From Inia geoffrensis (taxonomy: Eukaryota; Chordata; Mammalia; Artiodactyla; Iniidae): 64,000 nucleotides of DNA. The notes beneath the pieces were generated by a model. It was not told the DNA's origin. It did not search any database and saw only the letters and a list, made by a program, of their open reading frames with translations. The position numbers were made by a program, and so were the translations under genes. Below are positions 30,391 through 49,413 of the stretch, in pieces; within the stretch, counting starts at the first letter, position 1, and each line of letters opens with the position of its first letter. Location: assembly GCA_036417435.1 (NCBI GenBank), contig CM070909.1:8898597-8962596 (forward strand). The letters are read 5' to 3'.

Positions 30391-30695
30391 TTTTTGGCTG
30401 CGTTGGGTCTTCATTGCTGCGCGCGGGCTTTCTCTCGTTGTGGTGAGCGGGGGCTACTCTTCCTTGTGGTGTGCGGACTTCTCATTGCCGTGGCTTCTCT
30501 TGCCGCGGAGCACGGGCTCTAGGCCCGTGGGCTTCAGTAGTCGTGGCTCACGAGCTCCAGAGCGCAGGCTCAGTAGTTGCGGCGCACGGCCTTAGTTGCT
30601 CCACGGCGTGGGGGATCTTCCCAGACCAGGGATCGAATCCATATCTCCTGCATTGGCAGCCGGATTCTGAACCACTGCGCCACCAGGGAAGTCCC
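30391..30695 (-). mobile_element. CHR-type SINE (long form), antisense
   Basis: Begins 'tttttggctgcgttgggtct' and ends 'caccagggaagtccc', the reverse complement of the SINE head. Confidence 0.88.
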
Positions 30696-31074
30696 ATGAA
30701 TTTTTTAAAAATTAAAAAAATAAATGAAGATATCCTCAAAACATCCAACATCCTAATTTCCTCTGAGTACCCATTAATTTGCGGTTTGTTAATTTATCTA
30801 AATTTCCTTCACCTTTTCATTTCAGTCTCTATCCTTTCTAGGGTGAAAAGGAGTCACTCAAGTAATTGTTAACTTTTTATTCTTACTGCTTAGAGCTAAT
30901 TAGCCTCTCCACACTGGGCTGCCTACTGTGGAAAACAGTGTCCTTTTACCTGCGCTTATGTAGTATGAATTTCTCTTTAATCGAAAATGATGTTCCAGAA
31001 AGTCCCTCCCTGCCACTCTTAGTCCAATCTCCTGGCACGATACCTAGAAGTTCACCATTTGAAGTTTATTGCTT

Positions 31075-31300
31075 TGGATTAAGGCTGAATTTCTCAACCT
31101 TGGCACTATTGACACTTGGATAATTCTTCGTTGTGGCCGTGTCCAGTGCACTGTACGATGTTTAACAGCATCCCTGGCCTCTACCGACTAGATGCCAATA
31201 GTACCCCCTGAATTGTGACAATCAAAAACTCCTCCAAATATTGCCAAATGTCTTCGAGGGGGCAAAATCACCCCAGTTGAGAACGACTGGGCTGAGGGAT
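31075..31300 (-). mobile_element. MER5-type hAT-Charlie DNA transposon remnant
   Basis: Reads 'ctgaatttctcaaccttggc', then 'agcatccctggcctctaccg' and 'cagttgagaacgactgggct'. This is the non-autonomous MER5A-like pattern in antisense, with both ends recognisable. Confidence 0.7.
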
Positions 31301-31464
31301 TGTCCCCAGTGAAAATATTCTGGAGAAGGACGACCCTCATCAATTACACATTTCTCAGTGTTTACCAGACCCTATTCAAGGACAGCAGTTGGCTGAGAGC
31401 AGTATGGGGAAAGCGGGAGAAAGAAGAGTATTTAGAAGAATCCACAGGGGGAAAGGAGGGGGAG

Positions 31465-31700
31465 AGATAAATTGGGAGATTGGGACTGACATACACACAC
31501 TACTATATATAAAATAGCTAACTAATAAGGATCTACTGGCTAGCACAGGGAACTCTACTCAATATTCTGTAATAACCTATATGCGAAAAAAGTCTAAAAA
31601 AGAGTGGATATATGTATAACTGATTCACTTTGTTGTACAGCAGAAACTGACACAACATTGTATATCAACTAGACTCTAATAAAAACCAAATAATAATAAT
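31465..31700 (+). mobile_element. L1 3' end
   Basis: Same L1 3' family as the copy at 29830 ('tagcacagggaactctactc', 'ttgttgtacagcagaaactg'), ending in an (AAT)n tail. Confidence 0.82.
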
Positions 31701-33283
31701 AATAATCCATTCCCATAAACCCTCCTTTTGGATTCCTCATGGGCCTCTGGGAAGAAGGATCTCCCAGCAACCCCCTCTGGAGAGGGCCTGGAGAAGAGCC
31801 TCACTCCCACGCGCTCTGGGGGTCTACGGGGCACTCAGTCGGGGTCTGGTGTTGCCCCATGGAAATCAGCAGAACCTTAAGGAAGCCGACGAAGAACACG
31901 AAAGGGAAGAAGAAGAGAACGTCTGCCCGTGAAGAGTTCATGGACTCCTCACCTTGGGAGGCTGCCCTCACCCTCCCGGAGAAGGCAGGGCAGCCATAAT
32001 AACCATTTATGGATGAGGTTTGTCTGTCAGGGTCCAGAAAGAGCCAACACTCTAAGTCTTTCAAATGGAAGAAATTTAACACAGAGAATTGGTGCATGGT
32101 TGACGGAAATGCTGAGAAGCCAGTGGTGGGGGGGAGAGCAAAGGCAACCCAGAAAATAGCAAAGCAGGAAGCAGCGACATCTCTAGGGCTGGAAAGACAA
32201 ACTTAGAATGAAGGCTTACAGACCCAGAAGCCTCCAGAGCTGTGCGGCAGAAACTAAACAGTGGGGGCCGCCTGGCAGGGGATGGGATAGTGGAAGGATG
32301 GAAGGAAGCAACACAACCAACTGCATGCCGTGTCAGAAAGCCTAGAAGCAGAGAAATCGCTTGGCTTCTTCCCTCTTCCCACCAAATTGTCCTCCACCCA
32401 CCTGTCTTCCCACTGGCTGAGCCTACAGGGAAGCCAGAGGGAAAAGCGCTCTGGGAAATGTAGTTCCCAATAGTGAACAGACCAGAGCAGGGGAAGGGTG
32501 GAGAACAGATCACAGCTGCAAGCAAAGCAGCAGTTGATTTGGCACACAAAAAAAAAGAGACCCAGAGAGGTGAAGTGATGGGGCCAAGATTAAAGTCCAG
32601 ATCTTAGGGCTCTTTCCATAGGACCCAGAGAGTCCTTGAAAGCTGAAGTGACAGCTCATGCTGGCAGCAGAAAGAATATAGTTCAGACTGCTGGAGCTAA
32701 AAGGATCTGAGATGGTGCTTACCTGTGAAGCAGGGAGCTTTACCTGGAAAGGGCATGCAGGAACATTTTGGGGTGCTGGAAGTATTCTGGGAGATACACA
32801 GGAATACACAAAAGTGAAAATTCATTGATCTGTGCACATAAGATTAGTGTACTTTATGCGTTTCATCGTTTATAGGTTATACTTCAATTAAAGGAAAAAG
32901 AGTCCCTGTCTTTGAGTAAAATCTTAAGATATTTTCAGCTGAAATGATATATGTCTGGGATTTGCTTCAAAATAATTAAGAGAAGATTAGAAGAGTAGGA
33001 GAGGGTTCTATGGGAGAAATAAGACCCACCTTAGTTGAGGCTGGGAATTCACAGTACTATTGTCTGCTCTTTTCCATATGTGTAAGTTATGCGTGGTTTC
33101 CATGATAATAATAAAAAAAGAGAACTAAACAGGCTATTTTCCAAAGAAGACACACAGTTGGCCAACAGGCCCATGAAAAGATGCTCAACATCGCTAATTA
33201 TTAGAGAAATGCAAATCAAAACCACTATAAGGTATCACCTCACACCAGTCAGAATGTCCGTCATCAGAAAGTCTCCAAATAAT

Positions 33284-33629
33284 GGGAGTTCCCTGGTGGC
33301 GCAGTGGTTAAGAATCCGCCTGCCAATGCAGGGGACACGGGCTCGAGCCCTGGTTTGGGAAGATCCCACATGCCACGGAGCAACTAAGCCCGTGCGCCAC
33401 AACTACTGAGCCTGTGCTCTAGAGCCCATGAGCCACAACTACTGAGCCCGTGTGCAACAACTACTGAGGCCTGAGTGCCTAGAGCCCATGCTCCGCAACA
33501 AAGAGAAGCCACTGCAATGAGAAGCCCGCGTACTGCAACGAAAAGCAGCCCCCGCTCGCCGCAACTAGAGAAAGCCCGCGCGCAGCAACAAAAACCCAAC
33601 ACAGCCAAAAAATTAATTAATATTTTTTT
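33284..33629 (+). mobile_element. CHR-type SINE (long form)
   Basis: Head gggagttccctggtggcgc. The flanking duplication is aaagtctccaaataat / aaagtctgcaaataat. It is inserted into L1. Confidence 0.9.
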
Positions 33630-33681
33630 AAAGTCTGCAAATAATAAATGCTGGAGAGGATGTGGCGAAAAGGGAACACTT

Positions 33682-33898
33682 GGACTTCCCTGGTGGCGCA
33701 GTGGTTGAGAGTCTGCCTGCCGATGCAGGGGACACGGGTTCGTGCCCCAGTCCGGGAGGATTCCACATGCCGTGGAGCGGCTGGGCCCGTGAGCCATGGC
33801 CGCTGAGCCTGCGCATCTGGAGCCTGTGCTCCGCAACGGGAGAGGCCACGACAGCAAGAGGCCGGTGTACCGCAAAAAAAAAAAAAAAGAAGAAAAAG
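33682..33898 (+). mobile_element. CHR-type SINE (about 200 bp form)
   Basis: Head ggacttccctggtggcgca. The flanks are aaaagggaacact and aaaagggaaccct. It is the second SINE inserted in the same L1. Confidence 0.9.
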
Positions 33899-34165
33899 AA
33901 AAGGGAACCCTCTTACACTGTTGGTGGGAATGTAAATTGGTGCAGCCACTATGGAAAACAGTGTGGAGTTTCCTTAAAAAAACTAAACCTAGAGCTACCG
34001 TATGATCTGGCAATCTCTCTCCTGGGTCTAGATCCAGAAAAGATGAAAACTCTAATTCGAAAAAATACGTGCAACTCTAATGCTCATAGCAGCACTACTT
34101 ACAGCAGCCAAGACATAGAAACAACCCAACCGTCAGCAACAGACAGTTGGTTTAAGAAGAATGTG

Positions 34166-34198
<33 letters not shown>

Positions 34199-36199
34199 TA
34201 ATGGAATATTACTCATAAAAAAGAATGAAATATTGCCATTTGCAGCAACATGGATGGACCAAGAGAATGTCACACTAAGTGAAGTAAGTCAGACAGAGGA
34301 AGACAAATATTATATGATATCACTTGTATGTGGGATCTAAAAAATAATACAGATGAATCTATATACAAAACAGAAACAGACTCACAGACGTAGAAAACAA
34401 ACTTATGGTCACCAAAGGGGAAAGAGATGGGGAAAGGATAAATTAGGAATATGAGATTAACAGATATACACTACTATATATAAAATAGATAGGCAACAAG
34501 GATTTACTGTCTAACACAGGGAATTGTATTCAATATCTTATAATAAACTAGAATGGAATAAAATCTGAAAATATGTATGTTTCAAATTTCATATAACTGA
34601 ATATATGTTCAGTTATATATATAACTGAATAACCTTGCTGTACACCTGAAACCTGTACAACATTGTAAATCAACTAAATTTCAATTTTAAAAATTTTGTT
34701 AATAAATAGAGAAATGGATCTAAGGTGCACACACAGACCTTTCTGCATTTAAGGGCTCAGTGGTGTGTCCAGTCCCAGACCCCATTTTCTTGACCTGAGC
34801 AGCGCGTGCCTTTCTGACACTTCCTCCCTTCCCAGACAGCCTCGGATGTTCTCCGGCAGAGTGCGGGTCCTAGGCCTGCACCAGGAGAGGAGAGAGATGT
34901 CTATAGCTTAGGCAGGCTGATTCGCCCTTTTGCGATCCGCCCCCCACCAGGGGCACACCCCTGACCTGGACTTCCCGCTCTTCCACCAGGAGCCTGTCCA
35001 GCCAGTCAGATCAACCAGGGTTAGGAGGTGTGAACACAGCCCTCCAAGGAGGGGGCAGGGATGATGCCCAGGTGACCTCTCTCCAGACAGCCAGTCATGC
35101 TTAAGGAGGCACCCCTGAGTCACGAGGAGGGAGCCTGGTTGCTGGAATGAGCTGGGACCCAGACATCTGGAGCCCCGGCCTCTAGGCTGGCTCTGCCACG
35201 TACTGGCTGTGTGACGTGGGCGAGGCATCATCGGTTTAGTCCATAAATATGTACCAGACACGCGGTTCGTGCCAGACCCTGTGTGAAGCTCTGGGAGCCG
35301 AGAGTTACAGATCCGGGGCAGGCCGTTGCTGAGCTCAAGGCCCAGCAGCCAGCGGATGATAAGCCGCGGGTCACAGGGAGTGGTCTGTGGGGGCGCTGGG
35401 CAGCCTGGGGTGAGGTGCTTCCCAGAGCCCAGGTGACCCTCAAGGACAAGTGGGAGTGAGCCAGGAGACAGGAGCTTGGAGACCAGACACCCTGGCATGG
35501 TTGAGTAAGGGCTGGGATGCTGTTAATGGGTTGCAGGGAAATGGTGGGAAGAAAAGGGACAAGGACCAGACCGAGTCCCCCTGGAATCCCAGTCTCCTCT
35601 ACATGGCACCCTGGCCTCTGTGTCCTCATCCTTAATGTGAGGGGCCCGGTCTGGTGGGCTGTCAGCTCCCTCCAGCTCAAAGGGATTCAAAGGCTCCTGG
35701 GTGAGAGGCTGGGACTGAGGGTGGTGGCCACCCAGCCCCAGCCCAGCTGGCCTGCTCGTGGGAACTTGGTCTATGTACCACCGCCTTCTCTGAGGACAGG
35801 GGAGCAGGGGCCGCTGCACCCTCTGGAGAATCTCGTAGGTGACCTGTGTCCACTGAGGTGGGTGTGGGCTGAGCTGACTCAGGGAAGGGGGTGCTGGCTG
35901 GCGTGTGACTCCTTTGTAGTTTATCTTCAAAAGCCACACAACAGGGTGGGAAGCCGGGAGTCCAGACAGTCTGCCAACTAGGACTTGTGGTTCCCAGGTG
36001 CTGGTCTGGCTGGCCGAGGCTCTCCGTGGGTCTCTGCACCCTCCAAGTTAGACGGTCCAGGCCCATCCACTTTTCGGATCTGGTGTCCTGCTGGCTGGCC
36101 CCAGCTGTGTCTGGAACTCCATCTGTTCCCAGCTGGGCTTTCGGGGGCCCAGCCGAGGAGTGTGCACTGGCTCTGCTACCCCTTTCCCACCGGCTGGGC

Positions 36200-42286
<6,087 letters not shown>

Positions 42287-42955
42287 CGGGGCCAAGGACC
42301 CAATTTGTCACCCACGCCTGATGTTGTCTGGAGAAGCCAGGAGAAGGGAGGCCTGAGAGTGCCTCCTCCTCGAGGCTGCCCTCCCCACACAGGACTGACC
42401 AAAGGCCTGGGTAGGGCCCCGAGAGCTGGACACCGAGGGGCCGGGGCTCAGACGTGTCTCTGAGAGCAGGGCCAGCGCTGGCTGGGAGTGGTGCCCCCGC
42501 AGGACTCTCACCACCGCCCGAGCAGGCCCGGGACTCCACTGCAGACCCCCTGCCCACTGGGACAGCACCAGCTCGGCCTCAGGCACGGACAGCACATGTG
42601 ACGCTAACTGCCACTCCCCTGGCATCTGTACCCCAAGCATGGCACAGAAGGGAGCCAGCCACGTGGTCACTCAAGGACATGGCTGGGACCTCTGGCGGAT
42701 TCGTGGTGCCCATCATCCCCAAGCTTCAGAGGCCCTTCGAGGGCCCTCTTCACATGGACTGAGGGAGATGCTACATGAAGATGGAATGACAGGGAGGACC
42801 ACCCTCCCCTTCTAGACAGGAAAGGGAATCCTTATAACCAGGAGCTTTGGTGGGGTTTTAGGTATAAGGGAGAATTTTGGAGGGGGAGGAAAACGGTGAG
42901 TGTATTTATGAATTGTAACCACATGCAAATAAAGAGGAGACTGAGACCTAGATCA
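42287..42955 (+). other. LTBR: LTBR 3' untranslated region
   Basis: About 0.67 kb from the stop codon to just past the AATAAA at 42928. The downstream flank is immediately occupied by a nested SINE pair, so the UTR ends before it. Confidence 0.75.
42928..42933 (+). terminator. LTBR poly(A) signal
   Basis: Canonical AATAAA in the context acatgcaaataaagaggag, 0.64 kb past the stop. It is the only good signal before the repeat cluster. Confidence 0.75.
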
Positions 42956-42973
42956 TTGATTTCTGTGGGATTT

Positions 42974-43465
42974 TGTTTTTTGGCCGTGCCACACGGCATG
43001 TGGGATTCTAGTTCCCTGACCAGGGATCGAACCTGCGCATTTGAAAGTGCGGAGTCTTGGGCTGTCCTGGTGGCGCAGTGGTTAAGAATCTGCCTGCCAA
43101 TGCAAGGGACACGGGTTTGAGCCCTGGCCCGGGAAGATCCCACATGCCGCAGAGCAACAAACCCCGTGCACCACAACTACTGAGCCTGTGCTCTAGAGCC
43201 CGTGCGCCACAACTACTGAACCCACGTGCCACAACTACTGAAGCCTGCGCACCTACAGCCCGTGCTCTGCAACAAGAGAAGCCATGACAATGAGAAGCCC
43301 GCGCACCGCAATGAAGAGTAGCCCCCGCTCACCGCAACTAAAAGAAAGCCCGTGCGCGGCAACGAAGACCCAACACAGCCATAAATAAATAAATAAATAA
43401 ATTTTTAAATTAAAAAAAAAAAGCAAAGTGCGGAGTCTTAACCCCTGGACTGCTAGGGAAGTCCC
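42974..43465 (-). mobile_element. Short CHR-related SINE, antisense, split by another SINE
   Basis: The left part 42974-43058 ('ttttttggccgtgccacacg') and the right part 43440-43465 ('acccctggactgctagggaagtccc' type end) join into one antisense SINE once the inner insertion at 43059-43424 is removed. Confidence 0.85.
43059..43424 (+). mobile_element. CHR-type SINE (long form), nested
   Basis: Head gggctgtcctggtggcgca, with an A-rich (AAAT)n tail. It duplicates host SINE sequence aaagtgcggagtctt on both sides (43044-43058 and 43425-43439). Confidence 0.92.
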
Positions 43466-43589
43466 TTGGGATTTACAGAGGAACACTATTCCACCGGGGC
43501 CATGTCAAAGGCACAGGTTAAAGCTGTAAAATATAATCCCACAAGGTGTTTGTGTAAGAGGCCGGGATATGGGATTCGGGTGATGACAG

Positions 43590-43765
43590 TATTGGCTAGC
43601 AGTCGCTGACAACGTGGCAGGCAGTGTTCTCAATGCTGTGCAACGTGACCTCATGCAACCTGCACGGCCCCCCCAGGAGGTAGGTACGATGACTCTTCCC
43701 ATTTAACAAATGAGGAAACTGAGGCCCAGAGAGGGTAAGTCACTTGCCCAGTTCAGCTGCACATG
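43590..43765 (-). mobile_element. MIR element, antisense
   Basis: Contains 'cccatttaacaaatgaggaaactgaggcc' type core in antisense, with 'gggtaagtcacttgcccag'. Confidence 0.72.
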
Positions 43766-44110
43766 GCTGCGATGCGCCCTCCCCCTCCACCCCAATTAGA
43801 CTGGCTCTAGAGGCCTGTTTGGTAAAAAGAGAATTTCTCTGAACGGGTAAAATGGGCTGGTTTTCTGAAGTCATCAGGCCTCCTGCATGTCCCACCGGCA
43901 TCAAGTCTCAGCCAACTCTCAAACTCCCAGGCTCGAGGCAAAGTGCAAAAGTACTTGGCAAAAAGTTGGATGAAGGGAAAGATACACACTTTAGACATAA
44001 ACTGACATAAATTTAGAGGCCAAGTTCACATTCTGTTGGTGAAGAGATAGAGGCCGGCCTCCTTCAACCCAGAAGGAGCACTCGTGACTTTTACTTCATT
44101 TCTTCTTGTC

Positions 44111-44396
44111 TTGCAGGCGTACCTTGCTGTATTCTGTGGGGTTTTTTGTTTGTTTGTTTGTTTACAAATTGTGGCAACCCTGCATTATTGATGATGGTTA
44201 GCCTTTTTCAGCAGCAAAGTATTTTTAAATGAAGCCATGTACATTGGCTTTTTGACATAATGCTATTATTGCACACTTAATAGACTACATATATGTATAA
44301 TTTTTAGATGCAGTGGGAAACTCAAAAACTCATGTGATTCGCTTTATTGTAGTGGTCTGGGACGGAACTTGCAACATCTCCAAATATGCCTGTATT
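44111..44396 (-). mobile_element. Tigger-type (TcMar) DNA transposon remnant
   Basis: Left end 'caggcgtaccttgctgtatt'. The right end, in reverse complement, reads 'caggcatatttggagatgtt', so the termini are inverted relatives. The interior has the typical 'agtctattaagtgtgcaat' in antisense. It is an internally deleted, non-coding copy. Confidence 0.72.
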
Positions 44397-44929
44397 TTCT
44401 TTTTTCCCCAAAAAAGAACTGTAAATCTTTCAAGCTCTCTTATTGTTTGTAAAGGTTTGGGCCCCCAGAATTTATCTACCATGCTGCTCAGTCTTAGGTT
44501 GAAGGATTGTGAGGGAAGCTGCTGCCAGCCGACCGCTCCTTCCGTAAAAGGCCACCATCTGGGTCTAATGTTATGACTCTGTTGCTGGGACCCTTCAAGG
44601 TGGGGAGAGTTATTTAAGGTTGGATATGGATGGGTTGTTTAAGGCTGACCTTGAAAGTGCTAAACCCAACTTCCTTTATTGAGAAGTAAATAATGTGAGC
44701 TGTATTTTTAGAGAGTTAAATCCTCTTGTTCTTGCCATATCCTAGCACTAGACAACGTGATTCCTTAATCATTGTTCCAAGGTGTTTAGATTTAAAAAAA
44801 AAAAAAATTATCCTTTTTATTTTCAACAAAATAAAAGGAGGGAAATTTTTTTAAGGAAATGATGCTAATGGAGCTACCGGATAAAATGGTAGTTAATACT
44901 GGGGTAATTAGGTCTGAATCCAGCTAGTC

Positions 44930-47400
44930 TTTTTTTTGGGATGGTTTATAAACTTTATTGTCTACCCTGTTTGGGATTGCATGGAATGTTCTAGAAGTTT
45001 CACAGAGTCTGGACCCCATCCCCCACCCCAAACCTTCTGGAATTTTCTATCTACCTCCATGTCCTGGGGCCTAAGGAATGTTCTTGGCTGTGATCTTCAC
45101 TGAGAGAAAACAAACTTGAGAGGTCTGTGTCTAAGAGCCCATGAGAAAGATCCAGATATCACAGACCACTAGTGTTTTTACAAACAACCCCCCAAAGAAC
45201 CCCAACCCCATTTGATGGAAACTTTGATAGAATCTTGCCCCAGGGACACTCTGTTATGCCGCAACTCCTTGGTTGAGAGTCACCAGCCTCTGTACATTTT
45301 ACTAAGCTTCACTTCCTGTAGTTTGTGTTTTGAAAAGAACAGACTTTCCCTCTTGTTATCCAAATATGAAACACAATAACATTAAATGTTCTTTTTTAAA
45401 GTATGTATGCCCTTCCCCCCAGACTAAGGCTCCCTGAGCCCAGCATGTCTGAAGCAGAGTGGGCTTAAATCTTTACTACTGAATCATATGGTCACTGTAA
45501 AGCCATGACTAAGAGCTTGCCCCCAACCTCCAAGGCTAGAGAAAACAGAATGGTTCCCAAGAGACCAAGTTGAACTAGCTATGGGTTTATCCCCAATTAT
45601 ACAAGGATTTCACACAAAAGACTGAGTGCAGAAATTGGTATTAATAGTAGCAAAGTACCTCCGGCTTTGTTTAGAACCTAGACTTAGGCCCTCACCCTTA
45701 TAGTAGATGTCCTGCAAAGGTTTTCTATCCCCCCACCCCGCCCTGCCTTTACACTCAACAGTGCATACACACTAGAGTACCTACCATCTCACAGCTAATT
45801 CACGCGCCACATGCAGTGATTCAGGGTTAAGAGAGCTGATTATTAGACCTCTAGCAAAGTGATGACCCACTGCTTAGCACCAATTAGGCATAGAGGTTAA
45901 AAAAAAGAAATCCTCAACGCGCTCTGAATAAGGAAGCGAATTTCCACCATGTGTCCTTCAGCAGTCCTGTCTACTCAAACTCCCCCAGTTCCCAGCAGTC
46001 TCAAGTCACCATGTTTCAAGGACTTGACTTGTAGGGTCTGCCCACATTCAGGCAACTCAAATTCCCGGTTTGTTGTTCTATTTCTGGGAAGGGATGAGCT
46101 GCACAGTTAGTGATGGGTCCAGCTGGTCAAGGGATGACCAGGTAGGTGCCAGGCACACTGTCCTGAGGATAAACCTGACTCTACTGGCATCATATTTTAA
46201 TCACTGAGCCCATTAGAACATGGATAATAAGTGTGACAGACCTCAAGAGAGCAAACGACTTGTTCCTCTGCCATCATGCCCACAGAGGAACTTCTCCAAG
46301 GTCATACACTAGATAAGCACGGGCACAGGAAGCCTTATTCCTTATGCTCATGACCTTGTTTTCTTTCCCGCTCCCACACGCCACCAACAGAAGGGGGAGT
46401 GGGGTCTGGGGCTGACCACCGAAGAATGGCCAGGTTCCCACAGATCACATCCTTACCCTACAATAGGTCTCATCCGCGGCTTGCGGAACTCACAGAAAGA
46501 CGAGTTTCATACAACTCCGGAATTTTTCTTTTGGCAGCCACAACGGGTCACATTGCACGTTTCAGGGTTACAGAGGACCCCACGCTACATACATGGGGCA
46601 GGAGCAGACAAGTCTTGCTTTACAAGGAAGCCAGAGCAAGTGTTCCAGAAATTGACAACATCTGGAAGCAGGCACCCCAGAGCCTCCAGGAAACCCCTCA
46701 CTCTCGGGCTTTGGGGATACTTCACTGGGGGCCTCTTTCTTAGGCATGGAAAAGCCTCCTTTCCTGGACCAGAGGGGTAAGGATGTGCAGGTCAACGGCT
46801 AAGCTGGCCGGCTGGGGAACAGGAAGGGGAGAGCAGTTCCTTCGGACCCCAGCAGAGGTAGCCAATGGAAGACAACAGGTTCAAGATGACAGGCAAGACC
46901 ATTTTCTTGGGGGTAGGGGATGCTGGCTGGGGGCTGCTCGCCTTCCCTCTGCTCTGCAATTAAGAAAAAAAGTCCACGATGATGAAGACTGTGATCAGAA
47001 CGAAGATGAAAGCGTGTCTCGGGTCTCGGCCCAGCAGAAGCCCTTCTTGGCCCCACCTGCTTGTTGTCGCTGTCATGCCTGGTAGAAGGCATTGAAGTCA
47101 GACACGGTTCGGTTGGTGCCCAGCTAGGCCTGACCACAGCCTCTGCCCAAGAGGTGGGCGGTCGGGCTGGGGGCGAGTCGGGTGGGCGCCTCAGAGGGCC
47201 AGACACTGGGCCATGCACGTCCTGGTCACTGAGCAGGCCACGGTCATGCTTGCGTCGCAGTGTGGCCAGAAAGCCAACACTGAGTCCAGCCAATGTCAAC
47301 ATGGGTGCAGGAGGCCAGTGTGAGGCTAAGGCCGCAGTCCACAAGGGAGATGGACGAAATCAAGTGTAGGGCAGTGCAACAGGAGATGTGGCGGTATGTG
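44930..47400 (-). pseudogene. Candidate processed retrocopy of an unidentified transcript
   Basis: On the minus strand the interval ends in AATAAA (44959-44954), followed about 17 nt later by an A-run (T8 at 44930-44937). This is the layout of a reverse-transcribed mRNA 3' end. The next 2.4 kb has no SINE, L1 or MIR, unlike its surroundings. The right part (46800-47400) is GC-rich with broken reading frames, one of which ends in a hydrophobic segment AFIFVLITVFIIVDFF. I do not recognise the parent gene, and the 5' boundary is uncertain. Confidence 0.45.
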
Positions 47401-47479
47401 GTCTTGGGGTAATTAAGAATTTCTCTTTTCAAAAGATGGAGTGGTTCACATTGACAGCTGAGTGGACTCTGTCTACTAC

Positions 47480-48000
47480 CCACCCAATAGACTTCTGCAC
47501 CTTTCCTAGGAACAGAACACTATTTCTGTACTAGGACAAAGATTCCTTGATATCAGGAGGGGAGGCCCTTCTCCCAATTTCAAGGGCCAGTAAACCCATT
47601 ACCCTTTGCTAGGAATTGGTTTGGGATAGGCATGGGATCCATCCTGGCCAATGACAAGGACAGGGAAATCTTCCTTCTCAGGACAAAAAGCATCATCAGG
47701 AGAAAGTTTCTGGCTTTCCTTGTCCCTTCTTTCTTGTCTGGGGGATGCTTGGGTGAGGGCATGATGCCTGCACTGTGGCAGCCATCTTGCTATCATGAAG
47801 AAAAGCCATGGAGATAAAAAGCCAATTCTCTGAGGATGGAAGTTCTGGAAGAAAAGAAAGAGCCTGGCTTGTGAGGCATCATTGAGCAGCTGAACCAACA
47901 GTCAGGGAACACCTACTTCTGGGCTTCTTTTTGTGAGAGAAAAAGCAAACCCCCATATGTGTAAATCACAGTAAGCCAAGTTTTTCTTTTCTTTTTTAGT
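47480..48000. other. Unassigned intergenic stretch
   Basis: No gene is seen. The part 47760-47950 ('cagccatcttgctatcatga', 'cattgagcagctgaacca') resembles a common mammalian interspersed repeat, possibly LTR-derived; I cannot name the family. Confidence 0.4.
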
Positions 48001-48490
48001 TTTAACTTTATTTCCTCTTTTGGGGTAGGTAATTTATTCACATGGCTCAATATTCAAAAACTATCAAAGAGTAAACAGTGAAATATTTCTCTTTCACTCC
48101 TGCCCCTCAACCAGCAAGATGTCCCCTCCCTGGAAGCAACCAATGTTACTGTTATTGTTATTGATTTATGCATATTCAAGCAAATATATACACATATATA
48201 ACTTCCTCCTTTTTTTTCCACAAATGGTAGCAAAATCTTTGCATATTTTTCCTTTTGCCTTTTTCATTTATCAAAATAGCTTGGCCATAATTCCATATGG
48301 GTATCAAAACGTCCTCCTTAATTGTTATATATTCATAGTACCTCATTGTAGGGAATCCCAATATCTGCAGCATTTAACTAGATCCTTTGGATGATTTTTA
48401 ATTAATTTCCAATCTTTACTATTAAAAACAGTTCTACAATAACCTATGTCATTTTGCACACGTGGAAGTATTGCTGTCAAAACTTTCTAG

Positions 48491-48699
48491 AGGGCTTTCC
48501 TGGTGGCGCAGTGGTTGAGATTCCGCCTGCCGATGCAGGGGACACGGGTGCGTGCCCTGGTCTGGGAAGATCCCACATGCTGTGGAGTGGCTGGGCCTGT
48601 GAACCATGGCCGCTGAGCCTGCGCATCCGGAGCCTGTGCTCCATAACAGGAGAGGCCACAACAGTGAGAGGCCTGCATACCACACACACACAAAAAAAA
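48491..48699 (+). mobile_element. CHR-type SINE (about 200 bp form)
   Basis: Head gggctttcctggtggcgca. The tail has a short CA-rich tract before the A-run. Confidence 0.88.
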
Positions 48700-49326
48700 T
48701 TTGCTAGAAATAAAATTGGGGGTCAAAAGATACATATACTTTATTTTGATAAATATTGCCAAATTGTCCTCCATAGAGATTGAACATTGGCAGTTTATAA
48801 GTGCCATTTTCATACACAAACACCAACCTTGGTGTGCTAGCAAACATTTTAATCTTTGCCAATCTGAACTGTGAAAAATGGTATCTCAATGTCATTTTTA
48901 TTTGCATTTCTTATTGTGAGTAAAGTTTTTCATTTCATTGTGACTGAACACTTTCATATGTTAAAGAGTCATTTGTAATTTATTTTCCACTAACTGTTCA
49001 TTTCTCTTACCATTTTTCTACTGGATAATTATGAAATATTATCTTGTTATCCCCCATATCATCTATTGAACAATGATTTTTTTCTTCACTAATTTAAAAC
49101 ACTACCATTATCATAAGCTAAATTTGTGTGTGAATTTGAATTTACTTCTGAATTTTCAATTCTCTTTCTTAGATCTGGCTTTTTAATTTGCTAGCGCTAC
49201 AGTCTTCCAATTATATATTTTAGCTTTATATCTTAATATCTATGGGGCTCCTTTTAACCTCCTTTTTCAAAATTCTCCCAACCATATCTTCTTATTTGTT
49301 TTTCCACATGAACATCAGTTTATCTA

Positions 49327-49367
49327 GTAGAAAAGAAAAGAAAAGAAAAAAGAAAAGAAAAGAAAAG

Positions 49368-49398
<31 letters not shown>

Positions 49399-49413
49399 GA
49401 AAAGAAAAGAAAA
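49327..49413. repeat. (AAAAG)n microsatellite
   Basis: About 86 nt of aaaag units with a few aaaaaag interruptions. Its apparent Lys/Arg/Glu-rich ORF is a repeat artefact. Confidence 0.92.

Larger units (their letters stand above)
33110..34700 (+). mobile_element. L1 3' region split by two SINEs
   Basis: Sense L1 ORF2 C-terminal and 3' sequence, stopped in all frames. It is interrupted by SINEs at 33284-33629 and 33682-33898 and contains a (TA)n tract near 34165-34200. Confidence 0.8.
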
